From the NCBI GenBank assembly GCA_021808425.1, contig JAKBBS010000016.1, positions 1 to 31,459 on the forward strand: 31,459 nucleotides of DNA, in the 5' to 3' direction. Of this stretch, positions 1 through 8,300 are shown one piece after another (positions within the stretch are counted from its first letter, which is position 1; each line of letters starts with the position of its first letter). Below the pieces are notes generated by a model. The model was not told the origin of the DNA. It saw nothing but the letters and a program-made list of their open reading frames with translations, and searched no databases. Both the position numbers and the translations under genes were made by a program. The DNA comes from Actinomycetes bacterium (GTDB lineage: Bacteria > Actinomycetota > Acidimicrobiia > Acidimicrobiales > Palsa-688).

Positions 1-33
1 CGCTACGATTTTGGCCATTCGCCAAGGATAGCG
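1..33. other. Imperfect stem-loop at window start
   Basis: Bases 1-5 (CGCTA) pair with 29-33 (TAGCG), and 11-15 (TTGGC) pair with 21-25 (GCCAA) around a 5-nt loop, with an asymmetric internal bulge between the two stems. It lies upstream of the VOC gene and could close a gene to the left of the window. No T-run follows, so the terminator reading is weak. Confidence 0.2.
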
Positions 34-70
34 TCGGTCCGGTCGCCGACAGCTGTGCCAGGATTGCGGT

Positions 71-439
71 GTGCTCCCGGTTTACGAGTCGATCAGCGCG
101 GTGACGTTGCTCGTTGCCGACATGGGCGCTTCAATAAATTTCTATAGCTCTCTTGGCCTTGAGGTGCTTTTTGGGGGTTCTGCTGCAAATTTCACCACTC
201 TTCGTGTGGGCGCCGGATGTCTGAACCTGCAGGTCGACGAGCTGTCGGCAGGAGCACCGAGGGTCCCGTGGGGCAGGGTCGTCATATGGGTGGGCGACGT
301 CGACGCCGTGTACCGGCAGGTCGTCTCCTGCGGCTGGAAGACCGAGACCGTTCCCGAAGATGCCCCGTGGGGTGAACGTTATTTTCACGTCCGCGACCCT
401 GATGGCCACGAACTGAGCTTTGCCCGGCCGATCAGCTGA
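71..439 (+). CDS. VOC-fold (glyoxalase/bleomycin-resistance/dioxygenase superfamily) small protein
   Basis: A 122-residue protein of the size of a single-chain VOC protein. The first half has the pattern 'TLLVADM...INFYSSLGLEV' (about residues 12-32), the usual beta-strand plus helix opening of the fold. The end has 'YFHVRDPDGHELSFARP' (about 104-120), the hallmark C-terminal strand of small VOC proteins. VOC proteins act on small molecules, as metalloenzymes or as binding proteins; the substrate cannot be read from sequence. The start is a GTG at 71. The 3' end overlaps the convergent downstream gene by 8 nt. It has no evident tie to the polysaccharide genes. The family call is firm; the function is unknown. 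Confidence 0.85.
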   Translation: MLPVYESISAVTLLVADMGASINFYSSLGLEVLFGGSAANFTTLRVGAGCLNLQVDELSAGAPRVPWGRVVIWVGDVDAVYRQVVSCGWKTETVPEDAPWGERYFHVRDPDGHELSFARPIS

Positions 440-911
440 GCGAGAAGGGACGTTGCGCACCAACAGTGTGGCGGGGAAGCAGGACGCTTACCTCGCTGCC
501 GCGGCGGATGCGGATCTCGACGACACCCGCTCCGGCGGCGGCGTTAACTTTTGACACGAACGCGTCGAGCGGATTTGCGCTGGGGGCCTTTTCGGCCTCC
601 TCGGTCGCCGATGCCGGCGAAGGAGCTTGCGAAGACCAACTTGTGACGATCCGACGGAGCTCCTCGAGATCGCGCGCTCTGGCTCCTGCCCAGCTGTCTC
701 GCATGACGAGTGCAGCGAGCGATTCCCTGAACTCCGGACCGTTCTCGCTGCGAGCAACGCTCAACAGGTTCGGTGGTCGATCAGCCAAAGCGTCGAGCGG
801 TTCGATGGCTGATCCTCCTTCGACTCCGTCGATATCGCGTGGCCTAAGTTTCCAAACCGCGCCTATCACGAGTGCCACGAGAACGCATGCGAGGAGGGCA
901 AATTCGATCAC
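432..911 (-). CDS. Hypothetical small membrane-anchored protein
   Basis: A 159-residue protein that I do not recognise. Residues about 2-21 form one hydrophobic segment (IEFALLACVLVALVIGAVW) followed by Lys/Arg, so an N-in signal anchor or single-span membrane protein is likely. The rest is charged and Ala/Ser-rich with no cysteine-based or catalytic motif visible. A C-terminal stretch (about 115-150) may form a small folded unit. The GTG start is supported by a clear GAGGTGA Shine-Dalgarno 7 nt upstream. That Shine-Dalgarno sits in the loop of a 10-bp hairpin whose stem contains the start codon (see 909-935). The stop overlaps the VOC gene from the opposite strand. It is transcribed away from the adjacent GT4 gene. 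Confidence 0.7.
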   Translation of the reverse strand: MIEFALLACVLVALVIGAVWKLRPRDIDGVEGGSAIEPLDALADRPPNLLSVARSENGPEFRESLAALVMRDSWAGARARDLEELRRIVTSWSSQAPSPASATEEAEKAPSANPLDAFVSKVNAAAGAGVVEIRIRRGSEVSVLLPRHTVGAQRPFSLS

Positions 912-935
912 GCGTCGGTCACCTCCCGACGCGTG
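909..935 (-). promoter_or_regulatory. 10-bp hairpin with Shine-Dalgarno in the loop and start codon in the stem
   Basis: On the minus-strand transcript the arms CACGCGTCGG and CCGACGCGTG are perfectly complementary and enclose the 7-nt loop GAGGTGA. The loop is the ribosome binding site of the 432-911 gene, and the GTG start codon is the last three bases of the 3' arm. The same bases form a DNA inverted repeat between two divergent genes. It could therefore be an operator or a translational switch; the sequence alone cannot separate the two. Confidence 0.5.
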
Positions 936-1088
936 CGCACAACGGTGCGCCCCATAATCCGAAGGTATGGTGATGCACTGCCGCTCACTGACATAGTGTC
1001 GGCGTTATCGGGTGCAGAGTTGAGGACCCAGACGCAAGAGGTCACGACTGAAGGCCTTGGGGACTGCGACCTAAACTCCCCCCCTGAA

Positions 1089-2384
1089 ATGGTGACTTCG
1101 AGATGGAAACGTGGCAATCATCGCGTCCCACGGGTACTGTTCGTGAGCCACGAGGCGAGCCGTACCGGCTCGGTTCTGGCACTGCTTCGCCAGGCTCAAT
1201 GGCTTGTAGACGAGTGTCTCGTCGATCCCCGTTTTCTCATCCGTACGCCCGGCGGGCTCTTCGACGCGGACCTCCTCGAGCAGTTCGAAGCACTCGGTCC
1301 TACGAGGATGGTCTCGCTCCGCTCCGAGCGCCTGCGCCGCGCCATGCGGAACCGGCTGGGACTTCGGGTGTCGCACGCTCTCGACGTCCTTTTCGCCCTG
1401 CGGACATGGATTGAATACCGGGAAGTGTCGCTCGTTTGGTTCAACACCGCGATGAACGGGCCAGTGCACTTCGATCTCTCACTTCTAAGAGCGCCCCGCG
1501 TGTGTCACATCCACGAGCTCCGGCGCTTCCTCAATGCGTTCCTTCCGCCACATTGGATGACGGCTGCCTTGGATGACGTGGATATTTGGGCGGCTGTCGG
1601 CGAGGACGTAGCGAAGATGCTCGAGTCGGATTACCAAGTCAGCCCTGATCGCATAGAGATCCTTCCAGGTATCGCCGTTATCGACCACAGAGCTGTTTTA
1701 GGCCGCGACCAGGAGGTGCATACGCAATCGTCGTCGGCGCTATCTGAAGCGCTGATTGACGGCGTCGGAGCAAAGTTCAAGGTTGCTGCCATAGGACCGC
1801 CTGGGACCAGGAAGGGAAGCGACATGTTCGTCGCCACTGCGATCGAACTTGCTCGGAAAGGTTACGGGTCGCGCATTGCGATGACGTGGCTCGGAGGTAC
1901 TGAGGGAACAATCGACTTCGAGGACCTCGCCGAGGACGTGCGCGCGGCAGGCCTTTCGGAAATGGTCGAAGTGAGACCGTCGCGCCCCGATATGGCAGCT
2001 TTCTACTCAGAGTTGGATCTACTTCTCATACCTTCGAGACAAGAATCGTTCCCGTTGGTTATGTTGGAAGCGGCGCTGTTTGGAGTTCCGCTTCTGACTT
2101 TCCAAGGCTCGGGGGGCTCCGACGCGTTCGCCTCGTGGGGGGCAGGACGCCGGGTACCGTATCTCGACTCGACAGCGATGGCGGCAGAGATTGTTGCGTT
2201 AGTCGAGGACCGAGGCGAACTCGGACGCCTCGGAGAAGCCGCCCGCGTGCTGGTGACTGAGCGCTTCGGCATCGACGCGATCGGCGGACGCTGCAAAGAG
2301 ATCTTCGAGCGTTCTGTTCGACTCCCGACGAGACCTCTCCTCGGGAGAGTTACTCGGCTCCTGAGATCGCAAAGACCTGCTTGA
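1089..2384 (+). CDS. GT4-family glycosyltransferase
   Basis: A protein of about 431 residues with the GT-B fold expected of family GT4. The N-terminal domain opens with 'RVLFVSHEASRTGS', the donor/acceptor loop typical of capsule GT4 enzymes. The C-terminal domain carries the E-x7-E signature: 'PSRQESFPLVMLEA', Glu319 and Glu327 from this start. It would add one sugar from a nucleotide-sugar donor to the lipid-linked repeat unit on the cytoplasmic face. The frame stays open upstream to a GTG at 933, but that codon lies inside the hairpin of the divergent gene and has no Shine-Dalgarno, so I prefer the ATG at 1089 just before the conserved region. No strong Shine-Dalgarno precedes 1089 either, so the start is uncertain. 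It converges with the GT2 gene 38 nt downstream. Donor and linkage cannot be inferred. Confidence 0.85.
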   Translation: MVTSRWKRGNHRVPRVLFVSHEASRTGSVLALLRQAQWLVDECLVDPRFLIRTPGGLFDADLLEQFEALGPTRMVSLRSERLRRAMRNRLGLRVSHALDVLFALRTWIEYREVSLVWFNTAMNGPVHFDLSLLRAPRVCHIHELRRFLNAFLPPHWMTAALDDVDIWAAVGEDVAKMLESDYQVSPDRIEILPGIAVIDHRAVLGRDQEVHTQSSSALSEALIDGVGAKFKVAAIGPPGTRKGSDMFVATAIELARKGYGSRIAMTWLGGTEGTIDFEDLAEDVRAAGLSEMVEVRPSRPDMAAFYSELDLLLIPSRQESFPLVMLEAALFGVPLLTFQGSGGSDAFASWGAGRRVPYLDSTAMAAEIVALVEDRGELGRLGEAARVLVTERFGIDAIGGRCKEIFERSVRLPTRPLLGRVTRLLRSQRPA

Positions 2385-2422
2385 GGTCCTCCTCCGGCTC
2401 CCCGAAGGATCTGGCGAGCGCC

Positions 2423-3385
2423 CTACGCCGGCGTCACCACCAGCGGTCGGTCAACGGCTGCGATGCTGACCCGCTCCAAGACCTCGCGGTCTGTAAGACG
2501 CGCAAGACTATGCACGCGCCTTCTCGCCCTCAGCGCTTTGGGGAGCCGAACTACAGCTGATTTGAACCCCATCAGTGTTCCTCGGTCTCGTCGAAGGACT
2601 GCGGCCATCAGGCGAAGAGGCATAAAGAGTAGATGCTGAGCGATCATGAGTGGATCGGTGACGTCCTTCCAGACAGTGAGAAGCTCGTTCTGGCGGACGA
2701 ACGATCGCAGCTCGTCCTCGCTGAATACCTTCCTACTAGTTTGGCCACCGAGATGATGACACACCGATCCGGGGGCGTAGAGGATGCGGTAGCCCGCTTT
2801 CCAGGCGAGGTAGGACAGTTCGATGTCCTCGTGGTACATGGGCCACAGAAGCTCGTCGATGGAGCCGAGAGCGACCAGAAGGTCTCGGCGGAAGAAGGAC
2901 TGACCGCCGACCGCGAAGAAGCAGGAGGTTGGCATCTCGCTGTGCGCGAGAGGTTCGTAGAAGAGCAGCCCATGCTTCCAGATGCCCGCTGTGCGGGTTC
3001 CCTGCTCCTGCCCGTGGCGATCCAAGACTCTTGCGCACACGGCGAAGACGTCAGGCTCCTCGAGAAGCGGAAGAGCCGCTTCGACGAAGTTCTCCTCGAC
3101 CTTCATGTCGTTGTTGCAAAACGCTACGAAGCGTCCACGCGCCGCGGCCAGACCGTCGTTCAGTCCGAAGATGTAGCGGTTGACGGGCAGGCGCACCAGG
3201 CGCACCGATGGAAAGACTTCGGCTACCGCGTCGGCGCTCCCGTCCGACGAACCATTATCCACGACGATTATCTCGTCGTCGTTTCCGATTGCTCTCACGA
3301 CGCTCGCCAGGCAATCAAGAAGCACGTCGCGCTCATTGTAGTTGGCGATGATCAGCGAACATCTGACATCAGATGTGTCATGCAC
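2423..3385 (-). CDS. GT2-family glycosyltransferase (rhamnosyltransferase-like)
   Basis: A 320-residue GT-A fold enzyme. Residues 10-50 carry the nucleotide-binding start 'SLIIANYNERDVLLDCL' and 'VVDNGSSDGS'. A DxD-equivalent 'CNNDMKV' (about 90-96) should hold the metal and donor. 'MYHEDIELSYLAWKAGY' further on is the acceptor/base region seen in WbbL-like and other polysaccharide GT2 enzymes. It would act at the cytoplasmic membrane on a polyprenyl-linked acceptor. The last roughly 80 residues are basic and partly hydrophobic, suggesting peripheral membrane contact. The start is GTG at 3385. It lies 124 nt downstream of the wbaP-like gene on the same strand, so co-transcription is plausible. 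Exact sugar specificity is not predictable. Confidence 0.85.
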   Translation of the reverse strand: MHDTSDVRCSLIIANYNERDVLLDCLASVVRAIGNDDEIIVVDNGSSDGSADAVAEVFPSVRLVRLPVNRYIFGLNDGLAAARGRFVAFCNNDMKVEENFVEAALPLLEEPDVFAVCARVLDRHGQEQGTRTAGIWKHGLLFYEPLAHSEMPTSCFFAVGGQSFFRRDLLVALGSIDELLWPMYHEDIELSYLAWKAGYRILYAPGSVCHHLGGQTSRKVFSEDELRSFVRQNELLTVWKDVTDPLMIAQHLLFMPLRLMAAVLRRDRGTLMGFKSAVVRLPKALRARRRVHSLARLTDREVLERVSIAAVDRPLVVTPA

Positions 3386-3509
3386 GTCTCTACAGACCTT
3401 CTTTCAACGGACCGACACGTCGACACCGGCGGCTTCGCGTACCTGCGAGCGAACTACCCACCGTTGGGATGTCGGCAAATGGCTGCAATTCCTGAGGAAT
3501 CCAAGCCGT

Positions 3510-5120
3510 TCAGTATGCGCCATCTTGGCGCAGCACTCTCGCAGGCGTGTGCCAGAGAATCGATAGATCCCACCAAAGTGACCATGACGCTACATAGAGG
3601 TAGTCGAGGCGGCGCAACTCTTCGAACGGGAGGTCGTTGCGTCCCGAAGTTTGCCAGAGCCCTGTCATCCCTGGTCGCACGTCGAAGCGACGTGCAGCCC
3701 ATCCTTCGATTTGTCCGGACTCAACCAAGACAAACGGTCGGGGACCCACGAGGCTCATGTCGCCGAGGAGCACGTTGATCAGCTGTGGGATCTCGTCGAG
3801 GCTCGACTTGCGCAGGAGTATCCCGGCAGAAGTGATCCTTGGATCCTTCTTGATCTTGAACAGAGGTCCCTCGAATTCGCTGGCGAGCTCCGCCTTTCGC
3901 GCGTCGGCATCCACGTACATCGTGCGAAACTTGTGAATGCGAAAAGGCTTTCCGCCCCGGCCAGCTCTGGTCTGGGAGAATAGTACAGGTCCCTCAGAAG
4001 TCACCTTCACGGCAACGGATATAGCGATCAGGAGGGGGGACAGTATCAAGAGCCCGAGCGATGCGCCGATTACGTCGATAGCGCGCTTGACGAACCGATC
4101 GACCAGGCCGAGCGACGCCGGGGCTACGTCGATCACAGGGAGACCTCGGAGGTCGTCGACGTTGGATCGAATCGTGAGAAGGTCGAACATGCGCGGCACC
4201 ACAGAGATACGCACATGATCGGGCAAGTCGCGCAGATGTGCGGCCATGCCAGCTTCGTTCGAAGCACTGAAAGCGACGACCACATGGTCCACGTTGAAAC
4301 GCTCGACGATCCCAGCGAGATTACCGAGCGGCCCCAACCAGGGGACGCTCCTCGTGTAGTCACCGTCTAACTCCGTGGAATCGTCAGCGCAACCGACGAC
4401 ATTAAGGTCATCTAGGCGGGCCAGCCGGGAAAGAACCATCTCGGCGACTTGACCGCTGCCGACTACCAGTACGTTGGACTGCGCCGACGAAGGTCTGACC
4501 ACCTCCGATATGGCCTTGCGACTTGTGGGGATCGCAACAAGGCCGATGACGGCGGCGATGGCCACGGATGTACGGTCCACGCTAGGACCCTGCAGCCAGC
4601 GGTGAATCCCCCCACTGGCGAACAGCGCCAGAAGGCTTCCCGCTGCCATGCCGTGCGCTATGTGGCCAATGTCGGGGAAGGATGAGCTGACGAGCCGCCG
4701 CTGAGCGCGGTGGTAGAGCCCGTAGATCCCGAGAACGACAATGAAGATTGGCACGTAGCAGATCGAGGCGAAGGCGGTCGCGAGGTCGTGGCGAGAGCGA
4801 ATCGCCTGATCTACTAGCTGACCCGAAACCAAGGCGATCGCCGTGGCGGCGGCATCAGCCGCCATCAGAAGAGAGACGGCAGAGCTTCTCGTCGTTGCGG
4901 ACGCCGCGGATCGACGCGCAGTTGAGTCGGGTTCCTGCTCCGGCACGGCACGGGTCGAGCGCCGGGTCGCCCGAGGGGGGGAGCTTTCCGTGGCAGGGAG
5001 CATCGGTGGGACGAAGCCCACAGTCGGTAGGCCGTCCACCCAGCGGCGAGTCGTCACAAGGAGCCCACCGTAAGACTGCCGTGGTGTGACCTGGGCGACA
5101 CGTGAACCTTCCCTGTCCAA
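3510..5120 (-). CDS. Polyprenyl-phosphate sugar-1-phosphate transferase (WbaP-type initiating glycosyltransferase)
   Basis: A 536-residue member of the bacterial sugar transferase family, of WbaP-like length and layout. A basic, Pro/Ser-rich N-terminus precedes four hydrophobic segments (about 79-102, 114-136, 151-171 and 186-200). A nucleotide-binding-like central domain follows (VLVVGSGQVAE at 217-227), then a fifth membrane segment (about 350-373) and the C-terminal catalytic domain. The catalytic domain carries KFRTM (397-401), LDEIPQLINVLLGDMSLVGP (441-460) and RPGMTGLWQTSGR (482-494). It transfers a sugar phosphate from a nucleotide sugar to undecaprenyl phosphate, the first committed step of repeat-unit assembly. 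The start is a TTG at 5120; in-frame alternatives 20-40 codons inside exist. It is divergent from the large hydrolase gene. The family is certain; whether the first sugar is Glc, Gal or another is not. Confidence 0.92.
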   Translation of the reverse strand: MDREGSRVAQVTPRQSYGGLLVTTRRWVDGLPTVGFVPPMLPATESSPPRATRRSTRAVPEQEPDSTARRSAASATTRSSAVSLLMAADAAATAIALVSGQLVDQAIRSRHDLATAFASICYVPIFIVVLGIYGLYHRAQRRLVSSSFPDIGHIAHGMAAGSLLALFASGGIHRWLQGPSVDRTSVAIAAVIGLVAIPTSRKAISEVVRPSSAQSNVLVVGSGQVAEMVLSRLARLDDLNVVGCADDSTELDGDYTRSVPWLGPLGNLAGIVERFNVDHVVVAFSASNEAGMAAHLRDLPDHVRISVVPRMFDLLTIRSNVDDLRGLPVIDVAPASLGLVDRFVKRAIDVIGASLGLLILSPLLIAISVAVKVTSEGPVLFSQTRAGRGGKPFRIHKFRTMYVDADARKAELASEFEGPLFKIKKDPRITSAGILLRKSSLDEIPQLINVLLGDMSLVGPRPFVLVESGQIEGWAARRFDVRPGMTGLWQTSGRNDLPFEELRRLDYLYVASWSLWWDLSILWHTPARVLRQDGAY

Positions 5121-5300
5121 GTCGGGCCACGAATAGTGGCGTCGACACTGCTACTAACTCCGCTCCTTGCGAATCCTAGAAACATCATCGATCCAATCGA
5201 AGTGGTCGCTGACCAATCTTCTCGTTTTTCCGAATTGCTACAGCGATCACTTTGGGCGTCGTCAGTCTGCTGCGATTTGGGTATGGTCTTTGAGGTCAAC
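5121..5300. other. Divergent intergenic region between wbaP-like and hydrolase genes
   Basis: This is the longest gene-free stretch in the window if the downstream gene starts at 5301. It is more AT-rich than its flanks (for example 5185-5240). It contains a short dyad TGGTC-GCT-GACCA (5203-5215) and a direct repeat CCAATC (5193-5198 and 5213-5218, 20 bp apart). It must carry the promoter(s) of both divergent genes. I could not place a convincing -35/-10 pair, so no promoter is claimed. Confidence 0.3.
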
Positions 5301-8300
5301 ATGACCAGCGGAACCAATAGCGACGATCGACCTCGCCTTATTCGCCGGTGGCATCTCAATTCGACCGGGCGGATAATCGCTGCGGTGTGCGTGGTGATGT
5401 CGGGCCTCGCTGCGATCGGGTACTTTCGCTCACCGAGTCAGTCGCTCGGAAGACCTGGAAGGTTGGGACCCGCTAATCAAGTGCCCGGCAGCATCGCGGC
5501 CCCACGCGCTTCAAGCATCACCAGTAGCTGTCAAATGCCGACGCCGGCGCAGGAGCTTGGTCCTCGACCGTTACTGCCGGGGAATCCGTTTAGCAGAGTG
5601 ATCTCGCCTCAAGGTGGCTTCGATGAGATGTCAGTTTCGGCGTCGAGGATATACACCGTTGGTGCTGGCGGAGTCGATGTCTTTAGCATGACGGGGCAGC
5701 TACTCGACAGGTTCGCGCTACCTGCACGTTTGGTGGCACACAAGCCGACCGATTTCAGCCAACCGGTCATCGACCCTTCGGGCCAGATCTTTCTGTCGTC
5801 GCGAACCGGTGGATGGGTTGCCGAACTGTCAGCTCATGGTTCGTTGTTGCGTACCTTTCCGATTCGAGGAGAACCGACCAATATCTTCGCTCTGCAGGCC
5901 GGATCAGCCTCGAAGACCTTCGAGCTTGGAATAAGCACGACGACCCTAAGTTCGTCAAGTCTCGTCTTTGATGAAGGCGGCCACTATATGGGACACGTAG
6001 CTTTCAAGGCTGCGACCGCTGGCTGGGTAACGACTGGCGCTACGCACCAGGTGATTTATTCGAATGGGAAGGGTTTCGTCCAAGTCTGGGACTCGTCAGG
6101 CAAGACGATGGAGTCTCGTTTCGGCTCTCAAGCGCTGAGTGGCATCGACTCCTACACCGGAGGTCCCTACAGTTTCGATGTGGCAGGTCAGGCCGCCGCT
6201 GGTCCTCACGGAACAATCTATGCCGTGAGCGGACCAAATGCTTTGACGGTAACTTCAGCCGATGGAATCCTGAAAGCTGTCACTAGTCTCGGCACGATTT
6301 TAGGAGGGTCGACGAGTGCCATGGGGGCGCTTTTTGAACAGAGCGGCAATCTTTATTTGCAGACCGGCCACGTCGGCGACAACTCGAACGATTCAATCTC
6401 CGTCCTGGCGTTGACAACACTGCGCAAGTTCGCTGCCGCGCCTCGAACGCTCAACACGCTTGGATGGGGAGCCGGCCTCCGGGCGGCGGCAGCAGGTAAC
6501 TACTTCCCGCCGGGTACGCCGCCAAGGCTCAGCGCAGTCTTCGACCCGTGGTGGTCGCGAATCTGGGGTCACTTGGCGCTCAAGTTCTCGATCTGGAATG
6601 TGTCCCAGATCTCAGGCGGGATTCCCCCAATTCCACAGACGGTGGATCTTGGCCGGTCGAAGTTTTCTACGAACGTCACCCTTCCGTTGCCGCTTTTCGA
6701 CGCAGTGCCCGGCCCTTATGAGCTTGAAGGAGAGCTCGTCGACACGTCCGTCGTCCCGCCGTCGCTACTCGGCACGGCATGCATGCCTTTCAGCGTCGGG
6801 GCGCCTGGCGACCGGCTCAATTTGAACTCGCTTTCGGCAGGTGTTGGAGCGGGCGGACCAAGCGCATCGAGAGGGGTACAACTCAACTCGCAGCTTGGAC
6901 TTAACGGCTTTCGCCCAGACTCGCCTGTAGGCCTTTCACGGTTCCTCATCCACTGTGACCCGACGCGGCCATCGTCGTCCACCTGCGGTCCCGAAGCTAT
7001 GAGCTTTGGATCTGCGCCGCGCGGCTACTTCCGTGCTGCGGCTATCGCCGACAGACGGGGCGTGACCTTCTGGATCCAAGTGAGCGGCGGCGGTCAGCTT
7101 GGTCGGATGCTCGTGGCGCACGGGTGGTGGGGCCCGGATGTAGAGAAGCTCGTCAGCTTCTACTCCTCGTCTCCCCCCGCTGGATGCGTGGCCTGCGCAC
7201 CGGTGAGTAGATGGGAGCCGTGGAATGAACCGAACTCCACCGGCCTCCCGAATGCGACCGACTACGTCTCCGAGGTCCTAAAACCCTTCTACGCCGCAGT
7301 CAAGCGAGCTGACGCTGCGGACACGGTCCTCGGCGGTTCGACACTAGGAGTCCCAATCACCTGGTGGAAAGCCCTGGTGGCGGCGGGGGGCCTGTCCTAC
7401 ATGGATATCGCCACCGTGCATCCCTACACTGGCAACAACGATTCGTGGGAAGAAGACGAGATGCCAGCGCTGCTTGCCCAGCTGCAACGGATTGTGTCGC
7501 CAAGGTCGCTTTGGATCAGCGAGCTCGGCTGGTGGAGCGACGGCCCCTACGACTTCCTGGCGCAGGCCGACAACATCGCTCAGGCAATGGTTGTCCAGAA
7601 GACCCTAGACATACCCGTCTGGAACTACTTCTTCGACGAAGGAAGCTGGGGCAACGACGGTGTCAGCTTCTCAGTCATCCAGACGTCAGGACGCGGCGAC
7701 GACTATGTCAAGCCCGCTGCTCTTGCGACGATGACTGCCTCCAGCGAGTTATCCGGATCCACCTTCGAAGGAAACTCTGCGACAGGAATCCCCTATGTAT
7801 ATCAGGCAAACTTCTCGAAGCCGTCACCGACCAGGCAGAACCTTGCTGTCGTGTGGACAGGTGGGACGGCCGGCCTCGCATCGTTGACAGTGTCAGGAGC
7901 AGCAGGGAGTGCCAGTACCGCACTGATCGTGGTGACCAACGAGTATGGCAGCTCCACGTCCTACCGGGTCCGTACCTCGGTCAGTTATCGCTTCGCCCTC
8001 TCGCAATCGGTCACATACGTTCTACTACCTCGTGGTTACCGCCTTGCGCTTGAATCGACAGAGCCATTCGGACCCAACCTGGCGCTCTCCTCCTCGGGGG
8101 CGACGGCGACGGCCTCAACCGCAGCGGCAGGCAATCCACCCTCAGCGGCGACAGCCGGCACCGCCGCCTCCTCCGGGTACGGTCAGGGATGGATGCCGGC
8201 ATCCGGCGATACTCACCCTTATCTGACCGTCAGGCTTGCCAAGCCTGTGGAGCTAAACCGGGTATTTGTGGACAGCCAGTCTGCAGGTAGTACCGCGGCG

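Noticed and set aside
466..957. Plus-strand open frame over the hypothetical membrane protein
   Set aside because: The minus-strand gene has a membrane anchor and a strong ribosome site. This frame is Arg/Ser-rich with no start support.
933..1088. Upstream start for the GT4 gene at 933
   Set aside because: The codon lies in the hairpin of the divergent gene without a Shine-Dalgarno on this strand, and the extra 52 residues match nothing in the family.
2633..3778. Long plus-strand open frame opposite the GT2 and wbaP-like genes
   Set aside because: It is antisense to two genes with clear family motifs, shows no recognisable domain, and is a typical shadow in GC-rich DNA.
5121..5300. Possible -35/-10 promoter (TCGTCA, 17 bp, TATGGT ending at 5287)
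   Set aside because: Each hexamer matches only 4 of 6, and the implied transcript start would fall within or after the ribosome site of the gene starting at 5301.
7364..8053. Out-of-frame Arg-rich open frame inside the hydrolase gene
   Set aside because: It overlaps the catalytic region of the hydrolase in another frame and has shadow-like composition.
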